Shown: positions 38,166 through 46,467, numbered from the stretch's first letter. The stretch is DNA of 64,000 nt from Flavobacteriales bacterium (GCA_022402535.1 JAKRSD010000019.1:26460-90459); one strand, 5' to 3'. Numbers and translations are program-made. The notes: generated by a model not told the origin, from the sequence alone.

Positions 38166-39479
38166 ATGGAAAAGTCAGAAATCATCGTAGGCCTCGACAT
38201 CGGTACCACTAAAATTGTAGCCCTTGTGGGCCGGTTAAACGAACATGGCAAAGTAGAATTATTGGGCATGGGAAAAGCGCCCAGTGTAGGAGTACACAGA
38301 GGGGTGGTTACCCATATTTCCCAAACCACCGACAGCATTATTCAGGCCATTGCCGAAGCGTCAAAATCTGCCGGCGTGAATATCAATACCGTGAATGTGG
38401 GTATTGCCGGACAACATATAAAAAGCTATCAACACCGTGGCATTCATACCCGGGTAAACAGCGAAGATGATATTACCCAAAAAGATATCGATGAGCTGGT
38501 TTCCAACATGATGAAGCTGGCCATGCCTCCCGGCGAAGAAATTATTCATGCCCTACCCCAGGAATATATTGTAGATAACCAGCCGGCTATCGGTAATCCC
38601 ATCGGTATGATGGGTGCCCGTCTGGAGGCTAATTTTCATGTTATATCGGGACAGATGTCTGCGGCAAAAAATATTATACGTTGCGTGAACCGTGCGGGTC
38701 TCGAAGTGTCTGAGTTGATTCTGGAGCCCTTGGCTTCCAGTGAAGCGGTGCTTCATAACGAAGAAAAAGAAGCGGGTGTGGCCCTGGTGGATATAGGCGG
38801 CGGTACCACCGATCTGGCTATTTTTCATGAAGGAATCATTCGTCATACGGCGGTAATTCCACTGGGCGGTAACATTATTACGGAGGATATTAAAACCGGT
38901 CTGAACATTATTAAAAATTATGCGGAAGCCTTAAAAATTAAACATGGCTCGGCGTTGGTGTTGGATAATATGGAGAATAAAATCATAACCATACCGGGCA
39001 TTCATGGCCGTCCGGCCAAGGAAATCCAAATGAAAAACCTGGCAGGAATCATTCAGGCACGTATGTCCGAAATTTTTGAATTTGTGGATTATGAAATTAA
39101 AAATTCAGGATTCAAGCATAAGCTGAGTGCCGGTATCGTGCTCACGGGTGGGGGTTCTTTATTGAAACATAGCCGTCAGTTAACGGAGTTTGTAACCGGG
39201 TTAGACGCGCGCATCGGTTTGCCCAACAGCCATTTGGCCGGAAGCCTCGCCGACAAAGTGGCCAATCCGATTTATTCTACGGGTATCGGTTTGGTGATGA
39301 TGGGGTTCGATAAATTCAAACACGAAGAACCTGCGGATGAAAATAAAGAACATAACAAAGACGCGAAAAAGAAAAGCCGCATCAAAGGCCCAAGCAAAAT
39401 GGCGTTTGGCGATTATTTCTCCCGCTTAATAAAAACAGGCGTTGAGTTTTTTAATGAAGATGAAAGCGAACTGAAATAA
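38166..39479 (+). CDS. ftsA: Division protein FtsA
   Basis: Actin-like ATPase that tethers FtsZ to the membrane, 437 residues. Marks: IIVGLDIGTTKIVALVG (phosphate 1), VDIGGGTTDLAIFHEG (phosphate 2), IVLTGGGSLLKH (adenosine). The 1C domain is present near 85-160. The C-terminus has a basic stretch (DAKKKSRIKGPSKM) and ends with a helix, GDYFSRLIKTGVEFF, that could act as the membrane-targeting sequence. Confidence 0.95.
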   Translation: MEKSEIIVGLDIGTTKIVALVGRLNEHGKVELLGMGKAPSVGVHRGVVTHISQTTDSIIQAIAEASKSAGVNINTVNVGIAGQHIKSYQHRGIHTRVNSEDDITQKDIDELVSNMMKLAMPPGEEIIHALPQEYIVDNQPAIGNPIGMMGARLEANFHVISGQMSAAKNIIRCVNRAGLEVSELILEPLASSEAVLHNEEKEAGVALVDIGGGTTDLAIFHEGIIRHTAVIPLGGNIITEDIKTGLNIIKNYAEALKIKHGSALVLDNMENKIITIPGIHGRPAKEIQMKNLAGIIQARMSEIFEFVDYEIKNSGFKHKLSAGIVLTGGGSLLKHSRQLTEFVTGLDARIGLPNSHLAGSLADKVANPIYSTGIGLVMMGFDKFKHEEPADENKEHNKDAKKKSRIKGPSKMAFGDYFSRLIKTGVEFFNEDESELK

Positions 39480-39599
39480 ACAATTGTTTAAAAAGCTGTT
39501 CATAACAACAAAAATTCACACACCCCACACGGATATTAACTTTCCGCTATGAATAACTTTTGTATATAACATAAAGTAGCGTGTAAAATATCTTGATTT

Positions 39600-39627
39600 T
39601 TGAAGTGTTCTTTTTAATATCAATTTG
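39600..39627 (+). promoter_or_regulatory. Possible ftsZ promoter
   Basis: TTG (39600-39602), a 17-base spacer and TCAATTTG (39620-39627; one mismatch to TAnnTTTG) lie in the 170-base gap between ftsA and ftsZ. That gap is the longest in the dcw cluster, which itself suggests a separate promoter. Confidence 0.4.
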
Positions 39628-39649
39628 TTAATCTAAAATTACCCCCTAT

Positions 39650-41284
39650 ATGGAAAACACAACATTCGGAAACTTAATGAATTTTGAGCTTCCTAAAGAT
39701 AAAGGTTCCATTATCAAAGTGGTTGGTGTAGGCGGTGGCGGAAGCAACGCCGTGAATCACATGTTTAACCTGGGAATCCGCGAAGTGGATTTTGTGGTTT
39801 GTAATACCGATGAACAGGCTTTGATGGCCAGTCCGATTCCCATTAAAATACAATTGGGTGCCGATCTTACCGAAGGCCGCGGAGCCGGCTCTATTCCTGA
39901 AGTGGGAAAAAATGCCGCCATTGAAAATTTGGAAGATGTGCGCACGGTGTTTTCTGAAAGCACCAAAATGATTTTCATCACCGCCGGAATGGGCGGAGGA
40001 ACGGGAACAGGCGCTGCGCCGGTGATTGCCCAGGCTGCCCGCGAAATGGGCATCCTCACCGTGGGAATCGTTACCATGCCTTTTGCTTTTGAAGGTCGCA
40101 AGCGGAGAGATCAGGCCGAAAAAGGATTGAATGATTTACGTAAACATGTAGATACACTTCTGGTTATATCCAACGAAAAATTACGCGAAATTCATGGTAA
40201 TCTCACCATGAGTGCCGCCTTTGCCAAAGCCGATGATGTATTGTCGGTAGCGGCCAAATCCATTGCCGAAATTATTACTGTTCCCGGTTTGGTGAACGTG
40301 GATTTTGCGGATGTGCGCACCGTAATGACCGACGGAGGAAATGCCATCATGGGATCTGCCGAAGCTTCGGGCGAGGGTAGAGCCATGCGTGCCGTTGAAA
40401 ATGCCATGTCTTCTCCGTTGTTAAATGACAACTGCATCGTAGGTGCCCGTCACGTACTGTTATATATTTCTTACGGCGATAAAGAAATGGGTATGGACGA
40501 AATGTCTGAAATTACCGATTTCGTGCAGGAAGAAGCCGGACAAACCGCTGAAATTATCTGGGGAACCGGATTCGATTCTTCACTGGGCGATAATTTACGG
40601 GTAACCGTAATTGCCACCGGATTTACCTCTAATGAAAACACGGTGCAGGCGGTTGATAATAAACTGTCTAAAGTGGTGTTGGATGTGGAAACCCCTGCGG
40701 TGGCTGAGATTACACCCGAGGTGACGCCTGTGGCTTCAACTAATGAGATTGTTTTTGAGGAGCGCACCGTGGAAGGACCGTTGGCCAATAATGCCATAGA
40801 AAACACTTTTGTTCCCGAAAACAAAACCGAAGTAGAATACCTGAATCTTACGGTTGAGGATCTGAATAATTCCGGAGCGGATGCATTGCCGGCGTTGGAT
40901 TTATTCCAGCCCGAAAAAGGAGCTGAAGACATATTCACCCCGATTTCGGAGAATACCCCGGTTAACGAAGATATTTTTACTCCGGTAACCGATAAGGTGC
41001 CGCTGGCTTCTTTTGATAACAAACCGGTTCCCGAGCCCGAAAAAACAAAAGAAGATTTATACCGTCAGAATGAGCGTATGCTCAGATTGAAAGAAATCAG
41101 CCACCGGCTTAAAAGTCCTTCCGGTTTGAAAGATCTGGAATCGGAGCCTGCATATATGCGCCGCAATATCAAATTGGAAGAAAACACCGATAACCACGCC
41201 ATTTCGGGTTCTTCGGTTTCGTTTGAAGACGGCGAAGTAAAAATTGTAAAAGAGAACCGTTTCCTGCATGGAAACGTAGATTAA
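39650..41284 (+). CDS. ftsZ: Division GTPase FtsZ
   Basis: Tubulin-like GTPase that forms the Z ring, 544 residues. Marks: KVVGVGGGGSNAVNHM, the tubulin signature AGMGGGTGTGAAPV, and T7 loop NVDFADVRTVM. The GTPase domain ends near residue 325. A long acidic linker (about 340-480) follows, as in other Bacteroidota, and the protein ends VKENRFLHGNVD, the phylum's C-terminal peptide in place of the proteobacterial DIPAFLR type. A decayed copy of this 3' end lies 250 bases downstream. Confidence 0.96.
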   Translation: MENTTFGNLMNFELPKDKGSIIKVVGVGGGGSNAVNHMFNLGIREVDFVVCNTDEQALMASPIPIKIQLGADLTEGRGAGSIPEVGKNAAIENLEDVRTVFSESTKMIFITAGMGGGTGTGAAPVIAQAAREMGILTVGIVTMPFAFEGRKRRDQAEKGLNDLRKHVDTLLVISNEKLREIHGNLTMSAAFAKADDVLSVAAKSIAEIITVPGLVNVDFADVRTVMTDGGNAIMGSAEASGEGRAMRAVENAMSSPLLNDNCIVGARHVLLYISYGDKEMGMDEMSEITDFVQEEAGQTAEIIWGTGFDSSLGDNLRVTVIATGFTSNENTVQAVDNKLSKVVLDVETPAVAEITPEVTPVASTNEIVFEERTVEGPLANNAIENTFVPENKTEVEYLNLTVEDLNNSGADALPALDLFQPEKGAEDIFTPISENTPVNEDIFTPVTDKVPLASFDNKPVPEPEKTKEDLYRQNERMLRLKEISHRLKSPSGLKDLESEPAYMRRNIKLEENTDNHAISGSSVSFEDGEVKIVKENRFLHGNVD

Positions 41285-41353
41285 TACGGTTTAGATTAAC
41301 AACAAACAGAGAACATACAGGCGCCCCGCTCATACCGGGGCGTTTTGTATTTT
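41245..41353 (+). repeat. ftsZ 3' end plus terminator, copy A of a duplicated segment
   Basis: Runs from the last codons of ftsZ (VKENRFLHGNVD, stop) through the terminator. It matches 41499-41592: the shared core CTTCCTGCATGGAAA (with C/T change at its start) is followed by GTAG, TA-rich bases, then the hairpin and TTTTGTATTTTT in both. The two copies differ by small deletions and substitutions. Confidence 0.75.
41322..41353 (+). terminator. Terminator of the dcw operon
   Basis: Perfect stem CGCCCCG (41322-41328) / CGGGGCG (41336-41342) with loop CTCATAC, then TTTTGTATTTTT. It lies 37 bases after the ftsZ stop. Confidence 0.88.
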
Positions 41354-41385
41354 TAGCCTTTTTTGCGCAGCGGCGGCATTTTTGC

Positions 41386-41490
41386 TGACTTTTTTTGCTG
41401 CAGAAAAAAGTCAGAGCCCGCCCGGCTTGAGGGCGACGAATCAGCGTGAGAGTGGAAGTGAGAGTGAGAACGAGAGTGAAAATGCAGGAA
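41386..41490. repeat. Interspersed palindromic repeat element, copy 1
   Basis: Starts with a perfect inverted repeat TGACTTTTTT (41386-41395) / AAAAAAGTCA (41404-41413), then GCCCGCCCGGCTTGAGGGC and CGACGAATCAGCGTGAGAG, ending in GAGAG-rich sequence. Related copies lie at 45.7-46.2 kb. It separates the two copies of the ftsZ tail. Confidence 0.7.
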
Positions 41491-41498
41491 TTGCTTAT

Positions 41499-41592
41499 GT
41501 AAAAAGCCGCTTCCTGCATGGAAAAGTAGTTTATATACTACAAACCGAAAACAAACCGCCGCCCTGTATATTGCGGGGCGTTTTGTATTTTT
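41499..41592 (+). repeat. Decayed duplicate of the ftsZ 3' end and terminator, copy B
   Basis: In the frame matching ftsZ it still reads VKSRFLHGKV where ftsZ reads VKENRFLHGNV, three bases shorter and with the stop codon lost. The hairpin that follows has one wobble pair compared with copy A, and its T tract is the same (TTTTGTATTTTT). It sits directly before the DUF5522 gene. Confidence 0.75.
41560..41592 (+). terminator. Second copy of the dcw terminator
   Basis: CGCCCTG (41560-41566) / CGGGGCG (41574-41580), loop TATATTG, then TTTTGTATTTTT. One T-G wobble; otherwise like the first terminator. Its tail overlaps the -7 box of the next gene. Confidence 0.7.
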
Positions 41593-41593
41593 G
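41586..41593 (+). promoter_or_regulatory. -7 promoter element for the DUF5522 gene (near-leaderless)
   Basis: TATTTTTG fits TAnnTTTG and is followed by CGCC and the ATG at 41598, the same layout as at fni. The nearest TTG upstream (41571-41573) gives only a 12-base spacer, so the -33 part is unclear. The T tract of the copied terminator has become part of a promoter. Confidence 0.5.
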
Positions 41594-41597
41594 CGCC

Positions 41598-41783
41598 ATG
41601 AGTGATTTTAGTTCCGGATATCGCCCGCCTTTAGAGAAAGAAGACTTCTACTACTCGCCCGAGGGGTATATCATCTTTACGGAAAAATACCACCTGAAAC
41701 GCGGCTATTGCTGCAAAAGCGGCTGCAAACACTGCCCCTACGGATACAACAAAAAAACGGGAAGAATAGAAGGGAAAAAGTAG
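41598..41783 (+). CDS. DUF5522 small cysteine-containing protein
   Basis: 61 residues. The pattern YHLKRGYCCKSGCKHCPYGY, with four cysteines (CC, then CxxC), is that of the DUF5522 family found in Bacteroidota; the cysteines suggest a metal site. Function unknown. The ATG at 41598 is chosen; the frame is open further upstream, but those codons belong to the repeat element and the ftsZ-tail copy. Confidence 0.75.
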   Translation: MSDFSSGYRPPLEKEDFYYSPEGYIIFTEKYHLKRGYCCKSGCKHCPYGYNKKTGRIEGKK

Positions 41784-41832
41784 GGGTAAAGATTTTTGAA
41801 TATATTTATCCTTTACATTAACCCGCTTTTCT

Positions 41833-43866
41833 ATGTATTTGATTCAGAAATTAGAAAAAACTGATAACATTCAAAATATTGTACATGATTTTCATGAAAA
41901 CATATATCCAAGTGATTTATTTGATTTTTTTGAGTTTGGTCCGATAAAAAACATCAATATTTTTATTGGAGAAAATAATTCAAGAAAAAGTAGACTTATT
42001 AGGCAGCTTTTTGCTAATCCCATTTATGTTTCTAAAAATATAATATCTCATGAGAATATCGAATTTTTGAAATTCCTTAAACTTATTAAAGAAAATTTAA
42101 TCGAAAATGTTTCAATTAATAATAATGATAGTAGTACAATTGATTTGGCATTACCTTCAGAAATCGAGCCTAAACTGACAGAACTGAAATATTTAATTGG
42201 TAATTCTGGCATTAGTGTTTCAAAAAATAGTTTAGATACTTTTATTCAAAATGTAATAAACTTTATTTTACCAGATACTGATACACAAAAAGCTGATTTA
42301 TATGAAAATAAAATATTTAAGCTTTTAAGAGTTATTATTCTTCGTAATGAACTTAATTTGTTATCGAAGCGAGTCTCATCAAGATTTAAATTAAATGGAA
42401 TTCGAATAACATCTGATTTTGAAGTTGTTGATTTTGATAATGTTAAATCAGTGTTAGATCGAATCGATTCAGGAAGTAAAATTTCAAGTGATTTAATGAA
42501 TCCAAATTCTAAGATGTATTTCCCAGTATTTAGGTCATCTCATTCTTTTTTTCATAATGATGTCAAAATTACTGAAGATATACTTAAGGATACTACGGCA
42601 AATAATTTTTTTAAAAATCAAGAAAAAGCAAAACTTAATATATATACAGGTTTTGACTTTAGTGAAAAAATACTTGTTGCACGAACTGGAAGAAAAGACT
42701 CTAGAAATAAATTTAATGATTTCGAAAATTTTGTAAGTAAGCATTTTTTTGGGGGAAAGCCCATTGACATTACAAGCACGTATTCTAATAAGAATGAAGA
42801 AAAATCTGTCAAAATCTATATAGATGGAGAGGATAAACATGATAGAACCATTAATGAATTAGGCGATGGGATTCAAGCATTATTGTTAATGCTCTATCCT
42901 ATTTTCATGGCGGATGAGAATACCTGGTTTTTCATTGAAGAACCTGAGTTACATCTTCATCCTGGATACCAGAAATTGTTTATTAAAACAATACTCGAAA
43001 ATGAGAATATATTTAACAAGAACCTAAAATTTTTCATCACTTCTCATTCTAATCATTTTTTAGAGTCAGCTATAGAGTATAAAAATGACATTTCGATATT
43101 TCGTTTGCAAAAAGTCATTAATGCTAATTATTCCAGAATATTACCAATTGCTGAGAATTATACGGATGTGTTGCGTTCAATCGGAGTGAATAATCTTTCC
43201 GTAGTTATGGCAAATTGCTCTATTTGGGTTGAAGGAAATAGCGACAGACTGATTATTCAGAAATTTCTTGAAGTGTATTTAAATGAAGTATTGCAAAAGC
43301 GTTTTATAATTGGTTTACACTATACTTTTTTTGAGTATGGTGGTTCATTACTAGGCCATTATTTATTTGATGAAACCAAAAATGAAGAAAATGAAAAAAT
43401 CAAGGCAATGTTCCTTTCCAATAGAATATTTTTGCTTGCAGATTATGATAAAAAAAGACAATCTAAGCATAGTATTTATCAGTTAGTTTCTCAGAATAAT
43501 AAAGAATTTAAATATCAAACAACTATTGGAGTTGAGATTGAAAATATCATACCTGCAAGTATTCTTTTAAAGTTTTCAGAAGAAGTTTTAAAAGCTGAGA
43601 TTAAAGATTCAAATGCATTTATAAGTTATATCAAAAAAAATAATACTCATAAAAGAGTCGGTTCAATATTGAAAGAAGTACTACCAAATGTTAGATTGAA
43701 ATTTTGTGCTGAAAATGGCACTTTAACTAATGATTACAAAAGAAAATTGTCAGAGTTTATTTCTAAGCAGCAGAAACTGGATTGGAACGCAATCAAAGAA
43801 AATAAATTTGCTAAAGAAATAATTGAAAAGATGGGAAGTTTTATAGAATCTAATAATCCTTCTTAA
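41833..43866 (+). CDS. OLD-like AAA ATPase with TOPRIM domain, candidate defence nuclease
   Basis: 677 residues. An ABC-type ATPase head (about 35-410) is split by a helical insert: P-loop region FIGENNSRKSRL (45-55), signature-like LGDGIQALL (343-351), Walker B WFFIEEPELHLHP (365-377) and H loop TSHS (403-406). A TOPRIM domain follows: Glu467 in IWVEGNSD, GG near 503 and the DxD pair 537/539 in LLADYDKK. This is the class 1 OLD layout, known for DNA cleavage and phage defence. The usual Gly before the P-loop Lys is Arg51. The gene is far AT-richer than the dcw genes beside it, which suggests recent transfer. No GajB-like helicase partner is adjacent. Confidence 0.75.
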   Translation: MYLIQKLEKTDNIQNIVHDFHENIYPSDLFDFFEFGPIKNINIFIGENNSRKSRLIRQLFANPIYVSKNIISHENIEFLKFLKLIKENLIENVSINNNDSSTIDLALPSEIEPKLTELKYLIGNSGISVSKNSLDTFIQNVINFILPDTDTQKADLYENKIFKLLRVIILRNELNLLSKRVSSRFKLNGIRITSDFEVVDFDNVKSVLDRIDSGSKISSDLMNPNSKMYFPVFRSSHSFFHNDVKITEDILKDTTANNFFKNQEKAKLNIYTGFDFSEKILVARTGRKDSRNKFNDFENFVSKHFFGGKPIDITSTYSNKNEEKSVKIYIDGEDKHDRTINELGDGIQALLLMLYPIFMADENTWFFIEEPELHLHPGYQKLFIKTILENENIFNKNLKFFITSHSNHFLESAIEYKNDISIFRLQKVINANYSRILPIAENYTDVLRSIGVNNLSVVMANCSIWVEGNSDRLIIQKFLEVYLNEVLQKRFIIGLHYTFFEYGGSLLGHYLFDETKNEENEKIKAMFLSNRIFLLADYDKKRQSKHSIYQLVSQNNKEFKYQTTIGVEIENIIPASILLKFSEEVLKAEIKDSNAFISYIKKNNTHKRVGSILKEVLPNVRLKFCAENGTLTNDYKRKLSEFISKQQKLDWNAIKENKFAKEIIEKMGSFIESNNPS

Positions 43867-43985
43867 TACACCCTTATGGATTTTCATGCCTATGGTTAGT
43901 GTTATCCCCGCATATTCGTTAGATAAAAACATACCCACAAGGTGTAAATCTATCAAATTTATATTCATTTCAACCGTTTAAGGAT

Positions 43986-45554
43986 TCAATATACCCTTCT
44001 GAATTTCCCCTGCGAAAAAATATAGCTTCTGTCGTCAATTTCAATTTTTCCGCCTTCTTCTATCTTGTGCAGGTCGGTTATATCCGAATACGGCGTATGC
44101 ACCGTAGCTTTCAGTTGCCGGGCCAGGGTAAGCAGATCGGTGTTTAATCCGCCTTGCGAAGAGCAGAGAATAACCGATACGGGTTTGGTTACCTGTGCGG
44201 CCAATCGCGCATCCCGGGGAAAAGCATAGTTATCCGCAATCCAAATCAGCCGCTCGGCAAACGGAAAAATCTTTTCCGCCTCCAACAGGGCTTCCATATC
44301 ATTTTCGGGCAAATCGCCACCAAAACCGTTTCGCATGGCCCGCAGCATTTCTTTTTCCACTACGTCGGAGTTGGACGAAGGCACAAGGTAAATGCCGCCC
44401 GTGTTGCCCACCTGTTTGCGGGCATCGGGTTGGGTGTCTCCATCGTTGAAAAACGTAAAATATTTAATGCGGCTCTGATTGCTTCTGAACCATCCCATCA
44501 AATCGCTCAGGTATGGGCCCATACTGCCCGTAACATCACACACCACCGAAAGGTTTTTCCACTGCGGATTCCGGATAAATACATCGCTCACCACGGTGCT
44601 GCGTTCGGTGTTATATTTTTCGGGCGAATACCCCTCCGGAACAATCAGAATCAACTCGCAGGAGCTTTCTGCCCCGGGCGGAAAAATCCCGTTGCTGATA
44701 AACCAGAACGAAAGGGTTACATAAGCGTTTACATTGCCGGCTTTGCTTTTGGCGGGTGTCCACCGGGGCATGCTTTTGAGGTAATTTTTAACGGCCTCAT
44801 CGCAGCCGAATCCCAACCCGTTGGTAATGCGTATATCCTGCACGCCGCCTGCACGGTTCACGGTAATCTGGGCTTCCACCCGCCCCGAAATTTTTCTTTT
44901 CAGCGCTTCTTCCGGATAGGTGATATGGGCAGCCGCATCTTCGGGCAGTTCGCAGCGGTCTTTACCAAATTCAGGGCCTTTGTCGTAGTACCTCACCGGG
45001 TCTGCATCGTAGGGCGTAGGTGTGGTTCTTTCTTTGAATTTTGAATCGGTAACGGTGCTTCCTTTTTTGCGTTCTTCCAGGTCTTTCATTAGGGTCGTAA
45101 TTTCCGTTTCCCGCTCGGTTTTGCTCAGGTTTCCCGGTCGGGTTTTGAGAATAAATCCGTGGAAATAGGTTTTCCCTTCCGCATAATCTTCCGCTCCGGT
45201 CTGTTCGGTAATTATCCATTCCACCCCGCCTGAATTAAATGCAAACGGAATCCTGTTTTTTAATTGCTGAAGCCGCTGCAGATTCAGTTTTTTCTGGTTG
45301 AAGGCATCCGATCTTCGGTAGCGGGTATAGACCAATTCCACGGAAATGATTTCTTCATTTTTTCCGGGTTGGGCAGATTGGAATTGTAGGGCGGCATTGC
45401 CGTACAGAGCCGGCAGCATATAGGTGTATGGCGGCAGATTTTCGGTGTTTACCTGTTTTACCGTTTGCATTTTGTAATCCACAATGTCTTCGGGGCGGGT
45501 TTGGCCCATGGCCGTTAAGCCTATAAAAAGCAGGGGGAATAAGTATTTCATCAT
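43986..45554 (-). CDS. Secreted TonB C-terminal / von Willebrand A-like fusion protein
   Basis: 522 residues from the ATG at 45554. Signal peptide KYLFPLLFIGLTAMGQ, then a region with no clear family (about 20-200), a TonB C-terminal-like domain (about 213-285; YPEEALKRKISGRVEAQITV and RWTPAKSKAG), then a vWA-like domain starting LSVVCDVTGSMG, whose DVTGS (340-344) fits a MIDAS metal site. The product should be periplasmic or surface-bound. TonB_C domains in such proteins may serve as general binding modules and not as energy transducers. The TTG at 45572 is rejected as start because it overlaps the -7 box. Confidence 0.75.
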   Translation of the reverse strand: MMKYLFPLLFIGLTAMGQTRPEDIVDYKMQTVKQVNTENLPPYTYMLPALYGNAALQFQSAQPGKNEEIISVELVYTRYRRSDAFNQKKLNLQRLQQLKNRIPFAFNSGGVEWIITEQTGAEDYAEGKTYFHGFILKTRPGNLSKTERETEITTLMKDLEERKKGSTVTDSKFKERTTPTPYDADPVRYYDKGPEFGKDRCELPEDAAAHITYPEEALKRKISGRVEAQITVNRAGGVQDIRITNGLGFGCDEAVKNYLKSMPRWTPAKSKAGNVNAYVTLSFWFISNGIFPPGAESSCELILIVPEGYSPEKYNTERSTVVSDVFIRNPQWKNLSVVCDVTGSMGPYLSDLMGWFRSNQSRIKYFTFFNDGDTQPDARKQVGNTGGIYLVPSSNSDVVEKEMLRAMRNGFGGDLPENDMEALLEAEKIFPFAERLIWIADNYAFPRDARLAAQVTKPVSVILCSSQGGLNTDLLTLARQLKATVHTPYSDITDLHKIEEGGKIEIDDRSYIFSQGKFRRVY

Positions 45555-45569
45555 ACTGCGGAGTGTTTT

Positions 45570-45577
45570 CAAATGTA
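45570..45577 (-). promoter_or_regulatory. -7 promoter element for the TonB/vWA gene
   Basis: Minus strand TACATTTG matches TAnnTTTG 15 bases before the ATG at 45554. No TTG lies at the usual distance upstream. Confidence 0.5.
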
Positions 45578-45584
45578 AGTTAAT

Positions 45585-45622
45585 TTCATGCGTTTTGGTC
45601 TCGATTTAACGAAAAATAGGGA
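45585..45622. repeat. 38-bp direct repeat, left copy
   Basis: Begins TTTCATGCGTTTTGG and ends GATTTAACGAAAAATAGGG. The right copy at 46307-46344 differs at two bases (TCTCG versus CCCCG in the middle). The two bound the repeat-rich stretch. Confidence 0.85.
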
Positions 45623-46306
45623 TTAGGATATTGTTTTCCGGCTGTCATGATTTTAACCCCTTCTGTCCGGGCTTGTCGCACCACCCTATTTATTGTATAA
45701 CATACAGAGAAATCAGTAGTGAATCTTTTGTCTGCTCGCCGCAGGGCAACGAATCAGAGTGAGAACGAGAGTGAGAATGAAAAAGGAGTAATTGTTTTTT
45801 TTTCTGCTCGCCGCAAGGCAACGAATCAGCGTGAGAGTGGGGAGCGAAAGCGGGGAATAATTTTACCCAAACATATACGGAAATATTACCGTCCGGATAA
45901 GAAAGCCCTGCTTTCGGCAGCGTAGGAAGAAAAAGGCGTTAAGAAACGGCGAAGCCTTGGAGGCGTTTTAGCCTTTTTCTTCCGGTGCTCTGCAACGCCT
46001 CCGGAAGCAGTGCCTTTTCTTTGTTTACTTTCTTTGGGCAGTTCAAAGAAAGTAAAAGCCTGCCCGGCTTGAGGGCAACACTAGATTGAGAGTGAGAAAG
46101 AGAGAGAAAATGCAATAATCGTTTCTTTTTTCTGCTCGCCGCAGGGCGATGAATCAGCGTGAGAGTGGGGAGCGAAAGTGGAGTGAATTTCAAGTTTTCT
46201 GCTATATGACGCAGGCTCCTGGTGCCCTTAATTGTCTTTACTTTTATTGTAACCGCCTTTGAGTACAAAATTACTTAGAACTTTAGTATTTAAATTTACG
46301 CTTAGC
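45623..46306. repeat. Gene-free mosaic of interspersed repeats
   Basis: The unit starting TCTGCTCGCCGCAGGGC and continuing GAATCAG-GTGAGAG appears at 45731, 45803 and 46131. A related unit with GCCTGCCCGGCTTGAGGGC lies at 46057-46115, preceded by a perfect 13-bp inverted repeat TTTACTTTCTTTG (46024-46036) / CAAAGAAAGTAAA (46044-46056). Another hairpin is GGAGGCGTT (45959-45967) / AACGCCTCC (45994-46002). Open frames here are made of the repeats and look spurious. Purine-rich GAGAGTGAGA stretches follow most units. Confidence 0.75.
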
Positions 46307-46344
46307 TTTCATGCGTTTTGGCCCCGATTTAACGAAAAATAGGG
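46307..46344. repeat. 38-bp direct repeat, right copy
   Basis: Second copy of the sequence at 45585-45622 with two mismatches, in the same orientation, 722 bases further on. It lies about 120 bases before grpE. Confidence 0.85.
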
Positions 46345-46467
46345 TTTGATACATTCCGAAATCCGGGCTGACATTATGTCAAACCGGAGGGTATTGGTAC
46401 AAAATTCGATTCCAAGGCATGAAAGGTTTAAAACAGGTAAATAAACCGCGATTCAATTTTTAAAGTC

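Noticed and set aside
41382..41597. N-terminal extension of the DUF5522 frame
   Set aside because: The extra 72 codons are the palindromic repeat plus the ftsZ-tail copy and terminator; the family starts at the ATG at 41598.
43867..43985. Terminator between the OLD-like and TonB/vWA genes
   Set aside because: I found no stem with a T tract in this short convergent gap.
45719..46268. Open frames of 68 and 109 codons in the repeat stretch before grpE
   Set aside because: Their residues come from the interspersed repeats (SARRRATNQ-type strings recur in frame), composition is odd, and no start signals or homology-like patterns are seen.
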